A DNA stretch of 64,000 nucleotides. It comes from Paeniglutamicibacter antarcticus (lineage in GTDB: Bacteria; Actinomycetota; Actinomycetes; Actinomycetales; Micrococcaceae). A model generated the notes under the pieces. The model worked only from the letters and a program-made list of their open reading frames with translations. It searched no databases and was not told the origin of the DNA. The translations under genes were made by a program, and so were the position numbers. The stretch spans positions 1 through 64,000 of the forward strand of contig NZ_CZJT01000088.1 of NCBI RefSeq assembly GCF_900010755.1. The letters run 5' to 3'. The first letter of the stretch is position 1. Each line of letters starts with the position of its first letter. Of this stretch, positions 43,977 to 54,045 are shown piece after piece.

Positions 43977-44050
43977 GGTTCTTTAGCTCAGTTGGTTAGA
44001 GCGCTCGCCTCACACGCGAGAGGTCGGCAGTTCGAGTCTGCCAAGAACCA
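43977..44050 (+). tRNA. tRNA-Val (anticodon CAC)
   Basis: Acceptor GGTTCTT (43977-43983) pairs with AAGAACC (44043-44049). The anticodon arm CTCGC-CTCACAC-GCGAG gives CAC; T arm GCAGTTCGAGTCTGC. The 3' bases after the discriminator A are CCG, so the CCA end is not encoded, unlike the other two tRNAs here. Confidence 0.97.
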
Positions 44051-44056
44051 CCGAAA

Positions 44057-44092
44057 CACAAAAATCCCCCGGCATGCCGGGGGATTTTTGTG
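44057..44092. terminator. Bidirectional terminator between tRNA-Val and the LLM oxidoreductase gene
   Basis: Perfect palindrome CACAAAAATCCCCCGGCA (44057-44074) with its complement (44075-44092); it reads as a stem plus TTTTTGTG on either strand. Confidence 0.88.
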
Positions 44093-44115
44093 TTAACTGA
44101 AGGGTTCCTGAGGCG

Positions 44116-45171
44116 TTATTCGGCCATCATCTCCAGGACCAGCGGCTTGACCTTGCTGCCGAGCAACTCGATGCTGCGCATCATGGTTTCGTGCGGCAGG
44201 GTCCCGTTCGAGTACTTGATATCGATCCGGGAAAGGCCCAGGCCCTTGGCAAAGGTCGCCATCTTACGTGCCACGGTTTCCGGGCTTCCCGCGAGCATCG
44301 AGCCCTGGGGGCCCGCCGAAGCCTGGAATTGCATGCGGCTGGCCGGCGGCCATCCACGCTCGGCGCCCAAACGGTCCATGGTGATCTTGTAGTGCGGCCA
44401 GAGGATATCCAAGGCTTCTTCGTCGGTGTCCGCAACCAGCCCGTGGAAGTGGGCGCCGATTTTCTGCGGCTGGTGGCCGGATTCCTGAAGCGAGCGCTTG
44501 TACAGGCGAGTGAGCGGTTCAAAGGCCATCGGCGAGCCGCCAATGATGGCCAAGAACAACGGCAGGCCGTGGCGGCCAGCGCGGAGCACGGATTCGGGGC
44601 TGCCGCCCACGCCGACCCAAGTATCAAGGCTGCCGGACTCGATGGGCGGGTAGACGCTCTGGTTGCGCAGGGCCGAACGGGTCTGACCGTTCCAGCTCAC
44701 CGGCTCCGACTTGCGCAACTTGGCGAAGAGCGCGAGCTTTTCCTCAAAGAGAAGTTCATAGTCGGTGAGTTCATAGCCGAATAGCGGGAATGATTCGATG
44801 AAAGAACCACGGCCCAGGATGACTTCGGCTCGGCCATTGGACAAGGCGTCAACCGTCGCGAAACGTTCATACACGCGTACCGGGTCATCCGAGCTCAGGA
44901 CAGTGACGGCCGAACCCATGCGGATGGTTTTCGTCACTGCGGCAATTGCGCCAAGAACCACCTCGGGTGCGGAGACCGAGTAGTCGTCGCGGTGGTGCTC
45001 TCCGACGCCGAAGAAGTCAAGGCCCGCTGCCTCGGCGGCCTTGGCCTCCTCAACCACATTCCGGATAACTTCTGCGGGGTGGAGTTTCTGGCCCTCGGCA
45101 TCCGAGGTGATATCGCCAAATGTCTCGATCCCGATTTCAAGCTGCGGCGTGGGGGTGCTGGTTTCGCTCAT
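44116..45171 (-). CDS. LLM-class flavin-dependent oxidoreductase
   Basis: A 351-residue luciferase-like monooxygenase. Typical features are AAGLDFFGVGEHHRDDY (about 50-66), GSAVTVLSSDDPVRVYERFATVDALSNGRAEVILGRG (flavin and barrel core) and AGSPETVARKMATF near the C-terminus. These enzymes use FMNH2 or F420; which one is not clear. Known members oxidise alkanesulphonates, aldehydes or xenobiotics. The preceding gene in its own direction is ThrE, divergent, so there is no operon context. Confidence 0.9.
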   Translation of the reverse strand: MSETSTPTPQLEIGIETFGDITSDAEGQKLHPAEVIRNVVEEAKAAEAAGLDFFGVGEHHRDDYSVSAPEVVLGAIAAVTKTIRMGSAVTVLSSDDPVRVYERFATVDALSNGRAEVILGRGSFIESFPLFGYELTDYELLFEEKLALFAKLRKSEPVSWNGQTRSALRNQSVYPPIESGSLDTWVGVGGSPESVLRAGRHGLPLFLAIIGGSPMAFEPLTRLYKRSLQESGHQPQKIGAHFHGLVADTDEEALDILWPHYKITMDRLGAERGWPPASRMQFQASAGPQGSMLAGSPETVARKMATFAKGLGLSRIDIKYSNGTLPHETMMRSIELLGSKVKPLVLEMMAE

Positions 45172-45370
45172 GTTTTAACTGCTCACTTTCCCGTAATTTG
45201 AATACCTTTGCATCTATATTTTCACAACGCGGGTCGTGCGGGGGATATTCCCGTCGACCATGTGTGGGGCACGGAACACAGGGCAATGAGTGGACATGAA
45301 TGAGTCGTCACAAAACGTTCAAGAAGCGGCTGTAAGGTGGGGTGGACAGGGGCAACCGACAGGAGTGAGT

Positions 45371-47095
45371 GTGTCTTCGAGCAAGGATCAAACAGGTGCC
45401 GACGAGGTGCCTTCCCGCGAAGACCCCAATCCCCGAGTCGCGAGCATTCGACGGGTGCAAACCCAGGAAATGAAGCAGGTTCCAGGCACCCGGAAAGGCG
45501 CCAGCGCGGCACCCCCGCATCCGCCGGTGAACCGGGCCGCAGCCTCCGCCGGCAAGTCGCCGACAGCGCCGCCCGCGGAGCCCAGCTCCGCCACCGGGGT
45601 GCTCCCGCAGCTTCCTCCCGAGGTGCAGGAAAAGATCAACGCCCAGACCGGTCAGGTAGGCGTGACGCGCACGGGCGCCCCGGCGCTGCCGCCGCGTGCC
45701 AACCCCGCTGCCAGGCGCATGATTTCACGGTGGCTGGCCTCGGACACCCCACCTACCCAAGCCTTCAGCATTGTGGACAGGCTCAAGGGCACCCCATATG
45801 CCAATCCCAAGGTCAATGCCGCGCAGGATGCCTCGGCACGCAAAACCCTCGAGTTTGCTTTGGACCTTGCCGAGACGATGTTCCGTTACGGCGCCGGTGC
45901 CCTTGAAGTGGAAACCAGCGTCATTGCCGTCACCGCTGCCCTCGGGCTGCGCCACGTTGACGTGGACATCACCAACCAGTCGATCCACCTGAATTTTTCC
46001 CCGCCCGAAGGTGATTCCTACTCGATGCTCCGGGTGGTCCGCTCGTGGACAAACAACTTTGCCGGGCTGGCGTTCGTCCACCAACTGGTCTCCGACATTA
46101 TTGCCGGTGGCGTGACCCGGCAACAATCAGTGGACAGGCTGCGGGAAATCTCGCGGCGGCCCAAACCCTTCCCGCGGTGGATGGTCTCGGGTGCGGCAGG
46201 CGGCTTCGCATCAATGTTCGTGGTGTTCATCGGCGGATCCATGGTGGGTGCCGCGATCGCTTTCGCCTCGGCACTGTTGGTGGGCCAGATTGCCAAATAT
46301 GCTTCTCGCTGGCGGATTCCCGATTTCTTCTCGATCGCCGCCTCGACCTTTGTCGTGACAGCAATTGCTGTGCTGTTCCATGCACTGAATGCGCCGATTG
46401 ACCCGGCGTTGGTGGTGTCCGGCGGCATCCTGCTGCTATTGCCTTCCGCCAGGTTCGTCTCGGCCCTGCAGGATGCGATCAATGGTTTCCCGGTGACCGC
46501 CGCCGGCAGGTTCTTCTCTGCCGGGCTGAGCTATGCAGCAATCCTCACCGGCATCATGGCTGCACTTGTCATCGGCGAATTGGCCGGGGCGCCGGAGCTG
46601 GATGTCCGGGATATCGACAAGATTTCCTACCCGGGATGGCTCTTGGCAATTCTGGTGGTCGTGGCAGTCATCTTGGGCGCGGTGACTGAACAAACCAGCC
46701 GCTCGGTGGCCTTGGCCACCGGGGCGATCGCCTTGATGGGATACGGGATACTGCTGGCCGTGCAGGCTCTGGGCGTGGGGGAGCGGACTGCTCCGGCCAT
46801 CGCAGCAACCTTCATTGGGCTGGCCGGTCGCATTGTGGCCCACCGGATGCGGGCTCCCCAGCTTGTGCTCGCGGCCCCGGCCATCGTGTTCCTGCTTCCG
46901 GGCCTGATGATTTTCCGTTCGATGTATGGGATGGTCTTTGACGTTGACGACATGGCAAGTGCCATGGTCGGAATGTTCACGGCCTTCACCATCATGATGG
47001 CAATTGCCGGCGGCGTCGTCTTTGGTGACACCCTAGCCCGGCCATTTAGCGGTAGCACCGTCAGCGGGGAACGCAGCGGCATCCGCCGCCGATAA
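45371..47095 (+). CDS. Threonine/serine exporter family protein (ThrE-like)
   Basis: A 574-residue membrane protein. Residues 1-135 are a Pro/Ala/Ser-rich, probably disordered cytoplasmic region. A soluble ThrE domain then follows (AETMFRYGAGALEVETSVIAVTAALGL...), and about ten membrane helices make up the DUF1212 plus DUF3815 parts (from about residue 275 to 560). ThrE of Corynebacterium exports threonine and serine using the proton gradient; here both halves are fused in one chain as in that protein. The GTG at 45371 has AGGAG 5 nt upstream; earlier in-frame starts have none. It converges on ung with only 3 nt between. Confidence 0.87.
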   Translation: MSSSKDQTGADEVPSREDPNPRVASIRRVQTQEMKQVPGTRKGASAAPPHPPVNRAAASAGKSPTAPPAEPSSATGVLPQLPPEVQEKINAQTGQVGVTRTGAPALPPRANPAARRMISRWLASDTPPTQAFSIVDRLKGTPYANPKVNAAQDASARKTLEFALDLAETMFRYGAGALEVETSVIAVTAALGLRHVDVDITNQSIHLNFSPPEGDSYSMLRVVRSWTNNFAGLAFVHQLVSDIIAGGVTRQQSVDRLREISRRPKPFPRWMVSGAAGGFASMFVVFIGGSMVGAAIAFASALLVGQIAKYASRWRIPDFFSIAASTFVVTAIAVLFHALNAPIDPALVVSGGILLLLPSARFVSALQDAINGFPVTAAGRFFSAGLSYAAILTGIMAALVIGELAGAPELDVRDIDKISYPGWLLAILVVVAVILGAVTEQTSRSVALATGAIALMGYGILLAVQALGVGERTAPAIAATFIGLAGRIVAHRMRAPQLVLAAPAIVFLLPGLMIFRSMYGMVFDVDDMASAMVGMFTAFTIMMAIAGGVVFGDTLARPFSGSTVSGERSGIRRR

Positions 47096-47098
47096 CGG

Positions 47099-47875
47099 CT
47101 ACCTACTCAGTGGGGGCAGCGTCCAATCAATGGGGGCTGCCCCTTGCGCTGTGAGCAGCTCGTTGGTGCGGCTGAAAGGCTTGGATCCAAAGAAGCCACG
47201 TCGCGCCGAGAGCGGGGACGGATGCGCCGTGGCAATGATGGGGGTGGATCCAAGGGCCGGGGCCAGAGATTGCGCGTCCTTGCCCCACAAAATGGCAACC
47301 AGCGGAGCCTTGCGGTCGACCAGTGCCGCGATTGCAGCATCGGTGACCTCTTCCCAACCCAGCCCGCGGTGGGAACCTGCAGCGCCGGACCCAACGGTGA
47401 GTACGCGGTTGAGCAGCACCACGCCCTGCCCTGCCCACGCCGAAAGATCCCCATGCAATGGAACTGGAATACCAAGGTCATCGTGCAGTTCGGTGTAGAT
47501 GTTCTTCAGGCTTCGCGGCAGCGGATTGACCCTGGGCCCGGTCGCAAAACTCAACCCCACCGAATGCCCGGGCGTTGGATAGGGGTCTTGGCCCATGACC
47601 AGCACGCGGGCCGCAGAAAGCGGGCGGCTGAAGGCCCGCAAAATGTTTTCCGGTGCCGGAAGTACCGGCTCCCCGCAGGCACGGCGTCCTTCGAGGACCC
47701 TGGCCAGGGAAACCAGCACGGACTCCACCCCGGAGAGCGCTTCTGCCCAGTCGGCGGTGACCATCCCGCTGGAAACAGCCAATTCCAGCCCGTCGGCGAA
47801 GGGGAACCCGGTGGTATCGGGCAGTGCTGCTGGTAGCTCAAAAAGGGCGTCTTCTCCGGTATCCATAGCAGTCAT
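47099..47875 (-). CDS. ung: Uracil-DNA glycosylase (family 1)
   Basis: A 258-residue base-excision repair enzyme that removes uracil from DNA. The water-activating motif is GQDPYPTPG (the actinobacterial form of GQDPYH), and the DNA-intercalating loop is [35 protein letters not shown] and VLLNRVLTV are also family-typical. There is a long N-terminal extension, and the start is uncertain: ATG at 47875 gives a length closer to the family, and a farther ATG at 47911 is possible. Neither has a good ribosome site. Confidence 0.93.
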   Translation of the reverse strand: MTAMDTGEDALFELPAALPDTTGFPFADGLELAVSSGMVTADWAEALSGVESVLVSLARVLEGRRACGEPVLPAPENILRAFSRPLSAARVLVMGQDPYPTPGHSVGLSFATGPRVNPLPRSLKNIYTELHDDLGIPVPLHGDLSAWAGQGVVLLNRVLTVGSGAAGSHRGLGWEEVTDAAIAALVDRKAPLVAILWGKDAQSLAPALGSTPIIATAHPSPLSARRGFFGSKPFSRTNELLTAQGAAPIDWTLPPLSR

Positions 47876-47995
47876 TGTGAGCAGGTACCGGTGCCTTTGG
47901 TCAAAGGACATGCTCTGGAAACGCGTTAGAATAATTACATCGAACCAAGTTGTGGTGTTTCGCCGTGCGGTGAATTTGATTGTTGAGGGTGTGAA

Positions 47996-48292
47996 ATGTC
48001 GACCGAGTCGTTTGGCCTTGAATTCGTGCTTGATGAATCCAGCGAATTGGACGAAAGATCCCAGCGGATCCTAGCGCTGGAGCGGCAATGGTGGAAGTAC
48101 GCCGGAGCCAAGGAGCAAGCTATTTCGCAGCTGTTTTCCATCTCTGCCACCAACTACTTTCAGCTATTGAACACCCTGATCGACACGGACGCCGCGTTGG
48201 CGTATGACCCCATGCTGGTCAAACGATTGCGTAGACTACGAACGACGAGGCACCGTGCTCGGTCGGCGAAAAGGGTCGAAACCGAGGCATGA
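47996..48292 (+). CDS. DUF3263 protein
   Basis: A 98-residue protein matching the actinobacterial DUF3263 family: [48 protein letters not shown] (about 16-63), followed by a basic Arg-rich tail. The pattern (helix-turn-helix-like with WWKYAGAKE) suggests a small DNA- or RNA-binding protein; function is unproven. GAGGG lies just before the ATG. It is followed after 94 nt by the LytR_C gene, the usual pairing in this group. Confidence 0.85.
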   Translation: MSTESFGLEFVLDESSELDERSQRILALERQWWKYAGAKEQAISQLFSISATNYFQLLNTLIDTDAALAYDPMLVKRLRRLRTTRHRARSAKRVETEA

Positions 48293-48386
48293 GCGCATTG
48301 CATCTTGAAGGCTTGGCCCTTCGGTTGCACCCGCACCCATGTACCCGCGCGTGCCCCCACAGCAAGACACACCACCGAGGACGGGC

Positions 48387-49070
48387 ATGACTAACTATCC
48401 GCGCGATGAATTTGATCGCGTCCCAGAGTTCAGCAACCGCAGTGGCTCACACCGTGCAAACGGTTGGGCCGCGGCTGCAGCCAACGGCGTGCGCCCGGGC
48501 CTTCGCTGGCTGATGGTCTTTGGTGTCGTGGCCCTGCTGGTCGGAACCTTTTCCTTCACTGCCCTGCCCAAGCTCATGGGCAACGGGGATGGAAAGACGC
48601 CGGCGCCAGTCGCTGCAAGCAGCACAGGGACGACCGCCCCGGAAAGCACCGGGCCCACGGATGAGGGCTCTCCGGCGCCTTCCGAAACCCCCGGGGAATC
48701 GAGCGACCCCAGCGAATCCGGTGATCCTTCCGCTTCGGTTGATTCAAGTGAGACCCCGACAGGCTCCAGTGAAAGCACGTCGGAATTCGGTGAAGCGGTC
48801 GACTTCACGGTTCCCCTTGGTGTCTTCAATGGTGCGCAGAAGGCCGGCATTGCCGGCACCGCACGAAGTACCCTGCAGGGTGCTGGGTTCACCAATGTGA
48901 GTGCGTCCAACTGGACCAAGAAAGTCACCAATTCCACCGTCTACTACACGGGTCCGACATATCGTGCGGCTGCCGAAAAGGCCGCGGCGGAACTGGGAAT
49001 CACCTCGATTGTGCAGAGCCGGAATATTCCGGGCAAGGTCGCAGTGGTCCTGGGAAGCAGCTGGCGCTAA
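48387..49070 (+). CDS. Membrane-anchored LytR C-terminal domain protein
   Basis: A 227-residue protein: cytoplasmic N-terminus, one membrane helix (about 41-63, WLMVFGVVALLVGTFSFTAL), a long Ser/Pro/Glu/Thr linker (about 72-138), and an extracytoplasmic LytR_C domain (VPLGVFNGAQKAGIAGTARSTLQGAGF... to the end). This domain is found alone or with LCP enzymes that attach polymers to peptidoglycan; a stand-alone copy may bind wall polymers. ATG at 48387 has GAGGACGG upstream; 16 further residues would be added from an upstream frame without a site. Confidence 0.85.
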   Translation: MTNYPRDEFDRVPEFSNRSGSHRANGWAAAAANGVRPGLRWLMVFGVVALLVGTFSFTALPKLMGNGDGKTPAPVAASSTGTTAPESTGPTDEGSPAPSETPGESSDPSESGDPSASVDSSETPTGSSESTSEFGEAVDFTVPLGVFNGAQKAGIAGTARSTLQGAGFTNVSASNWTKKVTNSTVYYTGPTYRAAAEKAAAELGITSIVQSRNIPGKVAVVLGSSWR

Positions 49071-49109
49071 GCGCAAGGCCGCTTTGTATGCTGTGGGCTA
49101 ACGTCACAG

Positions 49110-49136
49110 CTTGCACTCTCCATGCTTGAGTGCCAA
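49110..49136. promoter_or_regulatory. CIRCE element 1 (HrcA operator) upstream of groEL
   Basis: CTTGCACTC-N9-GAGTGCCAA at 49110-49136 matches the CIRCE inverted repeat TTAGCACTC-N9-GAGTGCTAA at 15 of 18 positions. Confidence 0.8.
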
Positions 49137-49144
49137 GATTTGTA

Positions 49145-49171
49145 TTAGCACTCGCGCACCCTGACTGCTAA
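49145..49171. promoter_or_regulatory. CIRCE element 2 (HrcA operator) upstream of groEL
   Basis: TTAGCACTC-N9-GACTGCTAA at 49145-49171 matches CIRCE at 17 of 18 positions. Two adjacent CIRCE elements imply HrcA repression with heat-shock relief; hrcA itself is not in the window. Confidence 0.9.
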
Positions 49172-49323
49172 TACGTTCGGCTTTTCGAGCGGATCTACGC
49201 GGTTCGGGGAATGCGTTTGAGTGAGTCCTGGACCAGAGCAGCGAGAATATTTCACGATCGTCCCATGACATCGTGGATTATTCGTCCGTCGCGGGCGTTG
49301 CCTCCGGTCGTAGATTCGCATGA

Positions 49324-50976
<1,653 letters not shown>

Positions 50977-51007
50977 TCCCCCTGCAGCACCACTAGCCGT
51001 ACCGCGC

Positions 51008-51051
51008 GGGCCGCGGAACCGATCCTCTACCGAGGTTGGGTTCCGCGGCCC
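51008..51051 (+). terminator. Terminator after groEL
   Basis: Stem GGGCCGCGGAACC (51008-51020) / GGTTCCGCGGCCC (51039-51051), with an 18-nt loop. A short CCCGC.TTTAA follows. It can act for either convergent gene. Confidence 0.7.
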
Positions 51052-51104
51052 GCCGCTTTAAGCGGGACATGCGATTGTCGGAAACGGATGTGCCGCGGCG
51101 CGTC

Positions 51105-52004
51105 CTAAGAACCGGCAAGCACCTCAAGGTCGTGGAGTTCTGCCTTCAGGTTCTCCCGGGCCTTGGCTTCCCACAACACCCTGGCCTGTTCCCCCGAGTA
51201 CAAGAACCCGGCGTCCAACAACGCGCGCAGTATCACCGAGCGGCCGTGGGCAAAAGCCGCATCCGGGACGTGTGAGTATTCCTCGCGTACAGCGGCCGCA
51301 TAGCGCCGGTAGGCCCCGGTCGAACGGCCCAGCACTTCCAGGTCGGCATCGCAGAGCAACTGCCCGGCGATATCCCCGGAATCCGGCTGGTGCTCGATGG
51401 TCAGCTCGATGAGCCGCACCACCTCATTCACCTCGGCAGGATCCATGCCGGCTGCGCGAAGCGCACTTTCGGCCAGGGCCGCGGAATCCTTTTCGTCGCT
51501 GTCGGTGCCGTTGTAGATGGCGTCGTGGAACCACGCTGCCAGGTACACGGGACGCTGGATGGTGTCCCGTTCGGTTGCACCGGTCAGCAGGTCCAACGCC
51601 CGCAGCATTGCCAGTAGGTGTGCCCGGTCGTGATACCGCCGATGGGGCTCGGACCACCGGGCCAGCAGCTCCCGGCCCAACCTGCCGGCTTGGGGCATGA
51701 GTTCATCCCAACGGGCACGCAGCACCGCGTCCAAGCGCTCGGGTCGTTCGCGTGCAGGAACCCGCAATCCCGAGCGCACTAGGCGCCGTACCAACTCGGT
51801 GGCCGCGACGGGCTGAGCGCCCGCCGCCACCAGGGTCTCATAACGCTTTTGCGGGACGTCGTAGTGGTCCCGGTCAAAGGCCCGCTCCGGCAACCCCTGG
51901 GCGAGCGCAAAAGCGTGAAGTTCGCTGATGGAAGCATCGGAGACCAGATGGGAAAACAATGTGCCATGGGCCGGCCACAGCGGGGGATCGATGAGTATTG
52001 CCAC
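51105..52004 (-). CDS. DUF4031 domain fused to HD-domain phosphohydrolase-like protein
   Basis: A 299-residue two-domain protein. Residues 1-85 are a DUF4031 unit (MAILIDPPLWPAHGTLFSHLVSDASISELH... with FDRDHYDVP and LVRRLVRSGLRV). Residues about 90-297 are an HD-superfamily domain with RYHDRAHLL (His125, His129) and the HD pair His160-Asp161 in WFHDAIY, plus DADLEVLG as the later Asp ligand. HD proteins hydrolyse phosphomonoesters or nucleotides; substrate unknown. A DUF4031-HD fusion is seen in actinobacteria but not characterised to my knowledge. It converges on groEL. Confidence 0.85.
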   Translation of the reverse strand: MAILIDPPLWPAHGTLFSHLVSDASISELHAFALAQGLPERAFDRDHYDVPQKRYETLVAAGAQPVAATELVRRLVRSGLRVPARERPERLDAVLRARWDELMPQAGRLGRELLARWSEPHRRYHDRAHLLAMLRALDLLTGATERDTIQRPVYLAAWFHDAIYNGTDSDEKDSAALAESALRAAGMDPAEVNEVVRLIELTIEHQPDSGDIAGQLLCDADLEVLGRSTGAYRRYAAAVREEYSHVPDAAFAHGRSVILRALLDAGFLYSGEQARVLWEAKARENLKAELHDLEVLAGS

Positions 52005-52049
52005 ACAGCAACACTAAGCCCTCCGCGCTCAGGTGCGCCGTCGGCGCGA

Positions 52050-52340
52050 TCAATAGGTGAAGAGCCCGGCGTTTGCGGTTTCAGCCTCTTCGTAGTGCAC
52101 CGATGCCCTGTTGAGCGCCGTTCCTATGGCGTTCAACGATTCCTCGACCCGGATTTGGGTGTTGCGCCAGTCGGCGAGAACCGATTGGAAGTTCGCGGAG
52201 GCCGCGCCCTGCCAGGTGCCCTGCAAATCCTGCAGGGAAGCAGTCATCGCGTTGACCTCCGCGCGTACCCGCTCGATGGTCGATTGCACGGCCATCGACT
52301 TTGCCTGCATTTCGTTGGTGTTTGTGGCGAACGTGCTCAC
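52050..52340 (-). CDS. WXG100-family protein (ESAT-6-like)
   Basis: A 96-residue helical hairpin protein with the turn motif W43-Q-G45 (LQGTWQGAAS) in the middle and the C-terminal YxxxE-like pattern YEEAETANAG that marks Esx/T7SS substrates. GTG at 52340 has AAGGAG 7 nt upstream. WXG100 proteins are secreted by type VII systems as dimers; here it stands alone, with no EssC/EccC ATPase, LXG toxin or partner gene in the window. The machinery would have to be elsewhere, or the protein acts without it. Confidence 0.88.
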   Translation of the reverse strand: MSTFATNTNEMQAKSMAVQSTIERVRAEVNAMTASLQDLQGTWQGAASANFQSVLADWRNTQIRVEESLNAIGTALNRASVHYEEAETANAGLFTY

Positions 52341-52448
52341 AATGATGCTCCTTGAACGTTTTTCGGGAACCGGGCCGGAGGCTCGTTGCCTTCAACCCGG
52401 CGGAAACGCCGGAGAGGGGAGCTTCCAACACCAACGTTAGAAACAACA

Positions 52449-52479
52449 AGTCCGCCGCGACATGGTGTCGCGGCGGACT
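52449..52479 (-). terminator. Terminator after the histidine kinase gene
   Basis: Perfect 14-bp stem AGTCCGCCGCGACA (52449-52462) / TGTCGCGGCGGACT (52466-52479) with a 3-nt loop; on the minus strand TTGTTGTTT follows. It separates the two-component operon from the WXG100 gene. Confidence 0.85.
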
Positions 52480-52524
52480 GTGGATAAATAGTCGTGGGCA
52501 ACAAAACCGACCCGGGCAAGGTGG

Positions 52525-54033
52525 TTACGATTCGCCCTCGGAGGCGTCCTCTGACTCGGGTTCGGGCTCCACGTAAGGCAGGTGGATGGACATCGTCGCT
52601 CCGCCTCCGGGTGTTTCGCTCAGCCTGATTTGCCCGTCATGCTGTGCGGCAATCGCTGCAACGATGGCGAGCCCCAGACCTGTTCCACCGGTTTCGCGTT
52701 GCCGCGAGGAATCTGCACGGTAGAAGCGTTCAAAGACGCGGTTGGCATCTTCTTCCGAGATTCCCGGGCCATGGTCACGGATTTCCAGGATTGCGTCGGA
52801 GCGCCCGTCGATCACTGGCTTCACTCCCACCGCGATTTCAATGTCGGTTCCCTCCGGGGTGTAGCGAAGCGCGTTGGTCATCAGGTTTGCCACAATTTGT
52901 CGCAACCGGGCCTCGTCCCCACTGGTGGGAGCCGGCTTTGGACCCGAATTGTCGTCAAGTCCCACCAAGCGGACGGTGCGGTCGGTGGCATTGACCCTCG
53001 CGTCCTCCACCGCGTCCCCGGCCAGCAGCAGCAGGTCGACTGGCTTTCGGTCCAGCGGGCGCTGTTCATCAAGCCGTGCGAGTGTTAGCAGGTCTTCCAC
53101 CAACTGGCCCATGCGCTTGGACTCAGCTTCGATTCGGCCCATGGCCATCTTCAGCATCTCGGGATCTTCCAGACCGCCTTGCCGGTAGAACTCCGAGTAT
53201 CCCTGGATGGTGACAAGCGGGGTGCGCAGTTCATGGGAGGCGTCTTGGATGAAGCGGCGCATTTTCCGTTCCGAGGCCGCACGGCCCCGGAATGCATGTT
53301 CAATGTGGGCAAGCATGGCGTTCAACGATCGGGAGAGCCTGCCGACCTCGGTTTCCGGAGGATAGTCCTCAACACGCCGGGACAGGTCCCCAGCGGCGAT
53401 GGCAGCAGCCGTGCGTTCGACGCGCAACAGCGGAAGCAATGCCCTGGTGGTGATGCCGTAAGCGATCATCGACATTAACAATGTGGCAAGCATGCCGGTG
53501 GACAACACCAGCATTGCAGCCTTGTCAACGGTGTTCTTGACCGAATCCATGGGCAGTGCGTAAATGATGTCGTTGTCACTGATCTTCAGTGGCCAAATGC
53601 GCACCCGCCAACCAGAGGAATTGGGAAGGGTTCCAGGGACCGTCACGGAGACCGAAATGTCATCGCGTAGCTTATCGATGGTCGATGGGTTCAGGTCAGG
53701 AGCGTCCAGTGGCTTGTCGCCGGAATCCTGCTTGCGCGGCATCTCGTAGATCTGGGTGTTTTTGCTGTCGATGATTTCGCCATAGAACCTGTCGAACCCG
53801 GGGTTCGTGGTGGTGATGGGGTTGAGTTTGGTGAAATCCTTCAGCATCAAGTCGGTGATAGCCCGGGTATTGCTCTTGAGCTCGGAGTCGACTTGGGCCG
53901 TGAGCATCAGGCGCAAGGACTGCGCCGAGCCAACCGCAGTGACAGCGATTCCCAAAATCATGAGGGAACTCATGAGCGCAACTAGCTTGGTGCGCAGTGA
54001 AACCTGCCGCCAAAAGCGACGCATGCCTTGCAC
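52525..54033 (-). CDS. Sensor histidine kinase (TrcS/TcrY-like)
   Basis: A 502-residue membrane sensor kinase. One membrane helix near residues 15-37, an extracytoplasmic sensing region (about 38-170), a second helix (about 174-198), HAMP, then HisKA with phospho-acceptor His267 in QDASHELRTPL. The ATPase domain shows N-box NLMTNALRYTPEG, G1 DHGPGI and G2 GGTGLGLAI. The acidic C-tail is Glu/Ser-rich. GTG at 54033 with AGGGG upstream; ATG at 54024 is possible. It lies 12 nt after its response regulator, and overall is most like the actinobacterial TrcS/TcrY kinases. Signal unknown. Confidence 0.92.
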   Translation of the reverse strand: MQGMRRFWRQVSLRTKLVALMSSLMILGIAVTAVGSAQSLRLMLTAQVDSELKSNTRAITDLMLKDFTKLNPITTTNPGFDRFYGEIIDSKNTQIYEMPRKQDSGDKPLDAPDLNPSTIDKLRDDISVSVTVPGTLPNSSGWRVRIWPLKISDNDIIYALPMDSVKNTVDKAAMLVLSTGMLATLLMSMIAYGITTRALLPLLRVERTAAAIAAGDLSRRVEDYPPETEVGRLSRSLNAMLAHIEHAFRGRAASERKMRRFIQDASHELRTPLVTIQGYSEFYRQGGLEDPEMLKMAMGRIEAESKRMGQLVEDLLTLARLDEQRPLDRKPVDLLLLAGDAVEDARVNATDRTVRLVGLDDNSGPKPAPTSGDEARLRQIVANLMTNALRYTPEGTDIEIAVGVKPVIDGRSDAILEIRDHGPGISEEDANRVFERFYRADSSRQRETGGTGLGLAIVAAIAAQHDGQIRLSETPGGGATMSIHLPYVEPEPESEDASEGES

Positions 54034-54045
54034 TGATTAAGCCCC

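Noticed and set aside
43602..44096. 164-residue plus-strand frame in the tRNA-Val spacer
   Set aside because: It runs through the whole tRNA gene and its terminator and has no ribosome site or family signal.
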